18,961 nt of DNA, taken from positions 1 to 18,961 of the forward strand of contig JABIPM010000005.1 in assembly GCA_018658955.1 (NCBI GenBank), given 5' to 3'. The notes under the pieces are model-generated. The model made no database searches and was not told where the DNA came from. It was given only the letters and a program-made list of their open reading frames with translations. Position 1 is the first letter of the stretch. Each line of letters begins with the position of its first letter. A program made the position numbers and the translations under genes. This DNA comes from Candidatus Woesearchaeota archaeon. GTDB lineage: Archaea > Nanobdellota > Nanobdellia > SCGC-AAA011-G17 > UBA489. Shown here in pieces: positions 13,162-18,961 of this stretch.

Positions 13162-14947
13162 TGTAATCTCTCCTTGCAATCCTTCTATTGGATACAATCC
13201 ATTCAAGTATTAATAAGAACATTCCAATAATCAAAAGCTCTTTCCAAATATTCTTTTTTACCTTACTCTGAATAACGTCTTCATTACTAATACGATTTTC
13301 TAATAAATTCTCTCTTTCCAAATTAGATTCTTCTTCATTAAGAACATTTGCAGAATAAATCTTATTTTCTATTTCATAAAATCCTGATTCTTCCATAATT
13401 AATGAATTGCCTTTTTCTTTTGTTCCGCCGGGTAATTTGAAATTTGCATCACCACCAAAACTAATTATTGTTCCAGTGTTTGTATTCATTTCATTAAGCC
13501 CCTTATACCCTCCAAGATATCTTACAAATCTTGTCCAGAAAATTGGATAATCGGGTCTATTTGAAAAGTCTTCTCCAAATACACCGTAGTATGCAAACAA
13601 TCCCTTTTCAAACGGTTTAACAAAAATAACTGGTTGATCTCCAGCAACAAGATATTCTTGACAGGAGATTCCACAATCAATCCCCCTCACTCTACTGTGT
13701 CTTCCAAAACTAAGACCCTCAGTAAAAGAAACCCCTCTTGTCAATTTAGATTCTCCTCCACTAACCTTCTCTCCAATATCAAAATTAAGGAAATCCTCAT
13801 AACTTCCAACGCCTGAACCTTCTTCTGATCCAATTACAATCACACTTTTCCCCAGATTTAATTCTTCCTTCAATATTTTTTTAGCTTCAACTGTTAGGCT
13901 AGAAATTTTATTAAGGATATACACGTCATAACCTTTTTTAATGTTGTTCACGGATTTTTTAACAAACTTAACAGTGCCAGAAGCATCAAGAGCAGATTCC
14001 AGATACTTGTCTGTACCTTCTTGTATGAGCATAACGTTAACAGCTTCACGTTCATCATTAATCAAATAAATAATATTATCTCCATTAATTTCATCTTCGA
14101 TAAGTAGATTAATTTCACTTTTTCCTTTAACCATATCAAATTCAAATTCTTCACTAGCTCCTACATTCAAGGTAACTACTTTTTTCCTACCTTCATAAGA
14201 AACCTCAAAACTTTTCATTTCACAACAAAAGTTCTTAATCACTACAATGCTTTTCCCATTCTTTTTTAAATCAAGAGCAATAAATCCTGCATTGTTTTTA
14301 TTATCAGAATAAAAGTCAACTAATTTAATTGGAATTTTACTATTATCAAATTCATTTAACTGATTAATCAATTCTCCATTTTCTGTATCAATTAAATCGC
14401 TTCCAAAGAAAAGTGCTTTCTCACTCTGAATATTATCTAAATAAATTTTAGCTAGCACAAGACTTTCAGTAATTGCAGATTTAGAACCACTCACGCCTAA
14501 TTTTTTAATTATTTTTTTAGCTTCACTTGAATCTCCCCCTTCAAGAACTATTCTAGGAGAACTTCCCACAATAATGATTGTATTCCTAGCACCTATATTA
14601 TCTAATGCAGAATCCTTTAGTGATTCCACATGTTTTTCCATACTTGCGCTGGTGTCTAACACAAAGACCACATCTCCACTACCCACCGTAGACACAGAGA
14701 GATAAGGTGCAGCAAAGAATAATGCAATTAAACCAATAATTAAAATCTGTAGTAACAATAACTTATCGTTTACTAAATTTTTAAATGAACTACGCTTATT
14801 TTTACGTTCATCTCCTCTGGAAAGAAACATTACAGAGGGAATAATCATCTCTCGTGCTTTAGGCTTTATAAAAAATAAAATTAAAAACGGGATCAAAGAA
14901 AACAGTGCGAGAAGTCCTACAAAGTTTCCAAATCCTAGAAATGCCAT
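13154..14947 (-). CDS. BatA-like VWA membrane protein (597 aa)
   Basis: First gene of the operon. It has the BatA N-terminal layout: one hydrophobic helix (about 8-27), a short basic loop containing PSVMFLSRGDERKNKRSSFK, a second helix (about 62-80), then a VWA domain with intact MIDAS D98-T-S100-A-S102 (VFVLDTSASM). Beyond it are a beta-rich region, a GATase-like segment (YDVYILNKISSLT to LGKSVIVIGSEEG), a four-cysteine stretch that includes GIDCGISCQ, and a C-terminal transmembrane helix (about 573-590) with a basic end. Most of the chain should face outside. The ATG at 14947 is chosen over the adjacent TTG at 14950; a TATA element lies about 28 bases upstream, so the mRNA is leaderless. 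Confidence 0.9.
   Translation of the reverse strand: MAFLGFGNFVGLLALFSLIPFLILFFIKPKAREMIIPSVMFLSRGDERKNKRSSFKNLVNDKLLLLQILIIGLIALFFAAPYLSVSTVGSGDVVFVLDTSASMEKHVESLKDSALDNIGARNTIIIVGSSPRIVLEGGDSSEAKKIIKKLGVSGSKSAITESLVLAKIYLDNIQSEKALFFGSDLIDTENGELINQLNEFDNSKIPIKLVDFYSDNKNNAGFIALDLKKNGKSIVVIKNFCCEMKSFEVSYEGRKKVVTLNVGASEEFEFDMVKGKSEINLLIEDEINGDNIIYLINDEREAVNVMLIQEGTDKYLESALDASGTVKFVKKSVNNIKKGYDVYILNKISSLTVEAKKILKEELNLGKSVIVIGSEEGSGVGSYEDFLNFDIGEKVSGGESKLTRGVSFTEGLSFGRHSRVRGIDCGISCQEYLVAGDQPVIFVKPFEKGLFAYYGVFGEDFSNRPDYPIFWTRFVRYLGGYKGLNEMNTNTGTIISFGGDANFKLPGGTKEKGNSLIMEESGFYEIENKIYSANVLNEEESNLERENLLENRISNEDVIQSKVKKNIWKELLIIGMFLLILEWIVSNRRIARRDYSV
13168..13174 (-). promoter_or_regulatory. Ribosome binding site fixing the GTG start at 13161
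   Basis: AGGAGAG on the minus strand lies 6 bases before the GTG and inside the end of the upstream gene. The in-frame TTG codons further upstream have no comparable site. Confidence 0.65.
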
Positions 14948-14969
14948 CAACTAAAATGTTGAATAAAAC

Positions 14970-14983
14970 TTTAAAAAAATATA
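14970..14983 (-). promoter_or_regulatory. Promoter of the six-gene MoxR-VWA operon
   Basis: TATATTTTTTTAAA on the minus strand is about 28 bases from the ATG at 14947. No other clear promoter is seen between the following genes, which overlap or lie within 50 bases of each other. Confidence 0.5.
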
Positions 14984-15024
14984 GAAAGAGTAACCATTAT
15001 ATAATAATTACAAAATAAAAAAAA

Positions 15025-15300
15025 TTAAAGAATCTCTCTGATTCTTTCAATATGTCCAGCAACTGTATGTCCAGTGTCTGTCAGTTTAATGGTTTTAATT
15101 CTGCCATTCTTTTGAAACTCAACAAGCTTTGCAGTTTCCATCTCTTGTAAAATTTTTACTGCGTGACTGTATGTACAATCTACTTCTTTTGCTAATATTG
15201 ATCCATATCTGCTCTTGTTGCTGTTTCTTAGTGCCACTAACATCATTGCAGGTTTTGATCTAAAAAACACTTCAAATATTTCTTTTTCGCTTTTCTTCAT
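15025..15300 (-). CDS. Winged-helix transcriptional regulator (91 aa)
   Basis: Small regulator of the MarR/ArsR-like winged-helix type. Helix-turn-helix SILAKEVDCTYSHAVKILQE (34-53) is followed by METAKLVEFQKNGRIKTIKL, which forms the end of the recognition region and the wing, then a C-terminal helix that may dimerise. There is no ligand or metal site I can name. Unlike most genes here it has a leader: a TATA element near 15386-15396 and a strong GGGGGGAG ribosome binding site 6 bases before the ATG. It lies upstream of the MoxR operon on the same strand and is divergent from serS, so either could be a target. That is inference. Confidence 0.85.
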   Translation of the reverse strand: MKKSEKEIFEVFFRSKPAMMLVALRNSNKSRYGSILAKEVDCTYSHAVKILQEMETAKLVEFQKNGRIKTIKLTDTGHTVAGHIERIREIL

Positions 15301-15385
15301 TAAAACTCCCCCCAGTTCATTAATAAAATGATGATTATTTTCAAAAGGTTCTAATTTTCCCTTTCAGAAATTAAATCCTTTCTCG

Positions 15386-15396
15386 TATATTTAAAC
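15386..15396 (-). promoter_or_regulatory. TATA box of the winged-helix regulator
   Basis: GTTTAAATATA on the minus strand is about 90 bases before the ATG at 15300, predicting a leader of roughly 60 bases that carries the GGGGGGAG ribosome binding site. Confidence 0.45.
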
Positions 15397-15470
15397 CTTT
15401 TCTTTCCATACTATACTTTTAAGACACTATTTAAAGAAATTATGCTCATTGAGAGTTAGACCAAAAAACC

Positions 15471-15480
15471 TTTATATACC
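15471..15480 (+). promoter_or_regulatory. TATA box of serS
   Basis: TTTATATACC, preceded by an A-rich BRE-like stretch (CCAAAAAACC), is centred about 24 bases before the ATG at 15499, so the mRNA should be leaderless. Confidence 0.6.
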
Positions 15481-15498
15481 TTTTCCAAAAAATTAGTC

Positions 15499-16776
15499 AT
15501 GTTAGACATAAAATTCATTGTTGAAAATCCTTCAGAGGTAAAACACAATCTAAAAAAGAGATTCAAAGAAGGCCAGATCTGGATGGTTGATGAATTAATC
15601 CAAGATTATACTAGTTTCAAACTTCTAAAAAAAGAAATTGATGATCTGCGTTCAGAAAGAAATAAACTTTCTAAAGAAATTAATAAACTAAAAAAAGAAA
15701 AGAAAAAAGCAGACAAAGAAATTAAAGAAGCTGCAAAGATTCCTTCAAGAGTTAAAGAATTTGAAGAAAAAATGGATCTTCTAAAATCAAACATGAATGA
15801 AAAGTTAATTCAACTCCCGAACATGTTACATTCAACTACTCCTGTAGGGGAAGACGAATCTAAAAATCCAGAAATTAAAAAAGTGGGTAAGCCTAAGAAG
15901 TTTGATTTCAAACTAAAAAGTCATGGAGAACTTGCAGAGTCATTAAACATTGCAGACTTTGAAGCAGGGAGAAAAGTCGCAGGCCAAGGTTTTAATTATA
16001 TCATTGGAGAACTTGCACAATTAGATTATGCATTACAAAGATACGGTGTTGATTACTTAATTCAGAGAGGATTTACTTTTGTAGTTCCTCCAATGGTGTT
16101 AAACAAAAAAACATTAAGTGGTGCAGTAAACATTGCAGATTTTAAAGAAGTTATTTACAAAGTAGAAGGTGAAGATCTTTACTTAATAGGTACAGGTGAA
16201 CATCCCTTAGTTGCGTTGTTCGCTGGAAAAGTGTTAGACAAAAAAGACCTACCTACAAAGTTATGTACAGTTACTCCTTGTTTTAGAAAAGAAATTGGGA
16301 GCAGAGGTGTAGATACTAAAGGTCTATTCAGGATGCACCAATTTAACAAAGTAGAACAAGTTATGTTATCTTCAAAAGAAAATTCATTTGACAGGTTAGA
16401 AGAAATGGAAAAGATAACTGAAGATTTTTTTGAAAGCCTAGAAATTCCTTTCAGAGTTATTGAAATTTGTTCAGGAGACTTAGGGGACAAGTTTGCAAAG
16501 CAATACGATATTGAAGCATGGTTCCCTAGACAAGAAGCATACAAAGAAGTAACTTCTGCAGGTCATTGCACAGACTACCAATCAAGAAAGTTAAATATCA
16601 AATACGCTACTGGAAAAGAAAGAGAATATGTACACTTACTTAACAACACAATGGTTGCAACATCAAGAGCAATGGTTGCAATTCTGGAAAATTTCCAACA
16701 AAAAGATGGATCAGTAAAGATTCCAAAAGTGTTACACGAGTATCTTAATTTTAAAGAAATAAAACCCAAGAAATAA
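15499..16776 (+). CDS. serS: Seryl-tRNA synthetase (425 aa)
   Basis: Charges tRNA-Ser with serine in the cytoplasm. The N-terminal tRNA-binding arm is a long antiparallel coiled coil (about 30-105, with EIDDLRSERNKLSKEINKLK). The class II catalytic core follows: the serine-site GTGEHPLVAL with T232, G233 and E234; motif 2 CFRKEIGSRG with R263 and then FRMHQFNKVE; and motif 3 NNTMVATSRAMVAILEN with R390. The length and the serine-site and motif residues match the common type shared by bacteria, eukaryotes and most archaea, not the rare methanogen form. The ATG is the first codon after a leaderless promoter. topA follows 50 bases later from its own TATA box. Confidence 0.97.
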   Translation: MLDIKFIVENPSEVKHNLKKRFKEGQIWMVDELIQDYTSFKLLKKEIDDLRSERNKLSKEINKLKKEKKKADKEIKEAAKIPSRVKEFEEKMDLLKSNMNEKLIQLPNMLHSTTPVGEDESKNPEIKKVGKPKKFDFKLKSHGELAESLNIADFEAGRKVAGQGFNYIIGELAQLDYALQRYGVDYLIQRGFTFVVPPMVLNKKTLSGAVNIADFKEVIYKVEGEDLYLIGTGEHPLVALFAGKVLDKKDLPTKLCTVTPCFRKEIGSRGVDTKGLFRMHQFNKVEQVMLSSKENSFDRLEEMEKITEDFFESLEIPFRVIEICSGDLGDKFAKQYDIEAWFPRQEAYKEVTSAGHCTDYQSRKLNIKYATGKEREYVHLLNNTMVATSRAMVAILENFQQKDGSVKIPKVLHEYLNFKEIKPKK

Positions 16777-16796
16777 AATTCATTCTCCAAAATACT

Positions 16797-16804
16797 TATA
16801 TAAC
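16797..16804 (+). promoter_or_regulatory. TATA box of topA
   Basis: TATATAAC, within TTATATAACC, is about 27 bases before the ATG at 16827, which fits a leaderless transcript. Confidence 0.55.
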
Positions 16805-16826
16805 CTATATTTTCTAACACTATCTC

Positions 16827-18961
16827 ATGGTAGAGTTAATCTTTACAGAAAAACCAGCACAAGCAGAAAAAATAGCATTTGCTCTAGCAGATATAGCGCC
16901 TACGAAAAAAGCAATTGGCAAAGCACCCTATTTTGAATTAACACACAATGGAAAAGAGATTATTGTGGGTTGTGCAGTGGGGCACCTATTTGGATTAAAA
17001 GAAATAAAGAAAAAGAAAGGATGGGACTATCCAGTTTTTGATATTGAATGGGTAGAAGCATACAAAGTAAGAAAAAACCAAGCGCATTCTAAACCTTACA
17101 TCGAAGCATTAAAGAAATTAGTAAAAAAAGCAGACTCATTTACAGTTGCTTGTGACTATGATACTGAAGGATCAGTAATCGGGTTTAATTGTGTTAATTT
17201 CATTGCAAAGAAAAAAGATGCAAGAAGAATGAAATTCTCAACACTGACAAAAAAGGAATTAGTAGAGTCTTATAAAAATGCTTCAAAACATTTAGACTTC
17301 GGAGTAATCAATGCAGGCCAAACCAGACACCATTTAGACTATTTTTGGGGTATTTCTTTATCAAGGGCACTAACTTTGGCAGTAAAATCTACTGGAGCAT
17401 TCAAACTAATGACTTCGGGAAGAGTTCAGGGACCAACTTTAAAGATAATTGTAGAAAAAGAAAAAGAGATAGCAAAGTTCATTTCAGAACCATATTGGGA
17501 AATAAACTTAGAGGCAGAAGCTAAAAAACACAAAATAGAAGCATACCACAAAGAGGGAAAAATCTTTGACAAAAAGAAAGTAGATTCAATTTTAAAAAAC
17601 ACAAAAGATCCTCAAGCGATTATTTCTAAAATTTCTGAAAGAGAAACAGAATCAAAACCTCCACCACCTTTCAATTTAACAAATTTACAAACAGAAGCAT
17701 ATTCATTATTCCATATTTCTCCAAAAGAAACTCTATCTATTGCTCAAGAGTTATACACTAAGGGATTAATCTCTTATCCTAGGACCTCTTCACAAAAGTA
17801 TCCTGCAGCATTAGAGTTAGGAAAAATTATCAAAAAACTTCAAGCAGTAAAAGATTACCAACCACATTGTGAAAAATTACTAAAAACAAAGTTAGTTCCT
17901 AATGAAGGTAAAAAATCAGATTCTGCACATCCCGCTATTTATGCTACTGGTGAAAAAGCAAGAACTGCAGGTAAAAACAAAAAAATTTATGATTTAATTG
18001 TTAGAAGAATGCTTTCAACTTTTGCAGAACCTGCAAAAAGAAAAACTATTACTGCAGATATTGATGTAAATCAAGAACCTTTTGTAGCAAAGGGAACAAC
18101 AACTGTAAAAAAAGGGTGGCATGAAATTTATGAACCCTATTTAAGATTAAAAGAATTACAGCTTCCCCAGTTAGAAGAAGGGCAAGAGCTAACTTCTCCT
18201 AAAGTAATTAAAGAAGATAAAGAAACTCAACCTCCAAGAAGATACACTCCGGCGTCTATTCTAAAAGAAATGGATAAGTTAAATATAGGTACAAAAGCAA
18301 CAAGAGCTTCAATTTTAGATGCATTATACCTCAGAAACTATGTTACAGATGTATCCATAACCGCTACAGAACTAGGTATGCGGGCAGTTGAAGCACTTGA
18401 AAAATTCTGTCCTGAAATTCTAGATACAGACCTCACCAGACATTTCGAAGAAGAAATGGAAAAGATTATGGAAGATAAAAAAACAAAAGAAGAAGTATTA
18501 GAAGAAGCAAAGAAAACATTAACAAAAACATTAAAGCATTTTAGAGAACATGAACAAGAAATTGGAGAAGTACTAGTTAAGGCGACAAGAAAAACAGAAT
18601 ACAAATTAAATACTATTGCAGAATGTCCAAAATGTAAAAAAGGTGTTATTCAAATTAGAAATGGCCGTTTTGGAAAGTTTGTTGCATGCGATCAATACCC
18701 TGATTGTAAGAACACTTATTCACTTCCTGCAAATTCATTAGTTAGAACACATGGTAAGAAGTGTAAGGAATGTGATTTCCATACAGTATTGGCAATTCGT
18801 TCTGGAAAAAGGCCTTTTGATTATTGTTTGAATCAAGAGTGTCCTCCAAAGGTTGAATGGAGAAAAGAACAAGAAAGAAAAAGAGCAGAAAAAGGATTAC
18901 CTCCATACAAAAGAGCAGTCAAGAAAACAACAAAAAAGGCTACAAAAAAGAAAACAACAAA
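16827..18961 (+). CDS. topA: DNA topoisomerase I, type IA, archaeal (3' end outside the window)
   Basis: Relaxes negatively supercoiled DNA by cutting one strand through a 5'-phosphotyrosine link. The N-terminal Toprim domain starts MVELIFTEKPAQ with E8, and the acidic metal site is CDYDTEG (D110, D112, E114), the archaeal variant of the bacterial DPDREG. The active-site tyrosine is Y317 in GLISYPRTSS. HPAIYATG and the GTKATRASILDAL helix are also typical. The tail has two zinc ribbons: C600/C603 with C621/C627, and C646/C649 with C667/C672. A Lys/Thr/Ala-rich stretch (KKTTKKATKKKTT) follows and runs off the window after 711 codons with no stop. Lysine-rich tails of this sort aid DNA binding. 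No reverse-gyrase helicase part is present, so a mesophilic life is likely. Confidence 0.96.
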   Translation, partial: MVELIFTEKPAQAEKIAFALADIAPTKKAIGKAPYFELTHNGKEIIVGCAVGHLFGLKEIKKKKGWDYPVFDIEWVEAYKVRKNQAHSKPYIEALKKLVKKADSFTVACDYDTEGSVIGFNCVNFIAKKKDARRMKFSTLTKKELVESYKNASKHLDFGVINAGQTRHHLDYFWGISLSRALTLAVKSTGAFKLMTSGRVQGPTLKIIVEKEKEIAKFISEPYWEINLEAEAKKHKIEAYHKEGKIFDKKKVDSILKNTKDPQAIISKISERETESKPPPPFNLTNLQTEAYSLFHISPKETLSIAQELYTKGLISYPRTSSQKYPAALELGKIIKKLQAVKDYQPHCEKLLKTKLVPNEGKKSDSAHPAIYATGEKARTAGKNKKIYDLIVRRMLSTFAEPAKRKTITADIDVNQEPFVAKGTTTVKKGWHEIYEPYLRLKELQLPQLEEGQELTSPKVIKEDKETQPPRRYTPASILKEMDKLNIGTKATRASILDALYLRNYVTDVSITATELGMRAVEALEKFCPEILDTDLTRHFEEEMEKIMEDKKTKEEVLEEAKKTLTKTLKHFREHEQEIGEVLVKATRKTEYKLNTIAECPKCKKGVIQIRNGRFGKFVACDQYPDCKNTYSLPANSLVRTHGKKCKECDFHTVLAIRSGKRPFDYCLNQECPPKVEWRKEQERKRAEKGLPPYKRAVKKTTKKATKKKTT

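Noticed and set aside
15606..16820. Minus-strand frames opposite serS
   Set aside because: They are shadows of an intact seryl-tRNA synthetase with all motifs in place.
18338..18604. Minus-strand frame inside topA
   Set aside because: It is antisense to the conserved topoisomerase reading frame, with Ser/Val-rich shadow composition.

Overview
This AT-rich window (roughly one third G+C by eye) looks like chromosomal DNA of an archaeon, most likely a small-genome DPANN lineage of the Woesearchaeota/Pacearchaeota type. The archaeal signs are TATA boxes centred about 24-30 bases before many start codons (leaderless transcription), an archaeal-style topoisomerase I, a XerA-like recombinase, a PAC2-family protein and an unspliced tRNA-Lys without an encoded CCA. 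The lineage is inferred from gene content and style; no 16S gene is present.

Bases 1-6121 look like an accessory region. They hold short, poorly conserved genes, mostly on the plus strand: a 5'-truncated YLG-motif protein, two coiled-coil plus winged-helix proteins and a third coiled-coil-only relative, a compact kinase-like protein, a 45-residue zinc ribbon, a hypothetical protein, a divergent RNase HII-like protein (minus strand) and a tyrosine recombinase. The same stretch is rich in unusual repeats: CAACAAT decamers with about 10-bp spacing at three places, a near-perfect 29-bp direct repeat, and an array of CGTCTACG units phased at 10-12 bp that ends just before the promoter of the second winged-helix gene. 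A 28-bp dif/lox-like inverted repeat lies at 4066-4093, and its right arm recurs just before the recombinase start codon.

Bases 6128-15300 are mostly on the minus strand. A PAC2-family gene is followed by a DUF192 lipoprotein gene that starts one base after its stop. A tRNA-Lys(CTT) and a small membrane-protein gene sit on the plus strand. Then comes a six-gene operon read from 14947 down to 7664: BatA-like VWA membrane protein, larger GATase-like/VWA membrane protein, single-pass coiled-coil protein, glycine-rich membrane protein, MoxR AAA+ ATPase, DUF58 VWA protein. This is an expanded MoxR-VWA system, in which the ATPase is expected to work with VWA adaptors on envelope-associated targets. 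A small winged-helix regulator lies upstream of it on the same strand.

Bases 15499-18961 carry housekeeping genes on the plus strand: serS, then topA, which runs off the right edge. The most interesting parts are the phased repeat arrays, the dif-like site next to the recombinase and the RNase HII-like gene, the coiled-coil/winged-helix family, and the MoxR operon with its unrecognised membrane partners.
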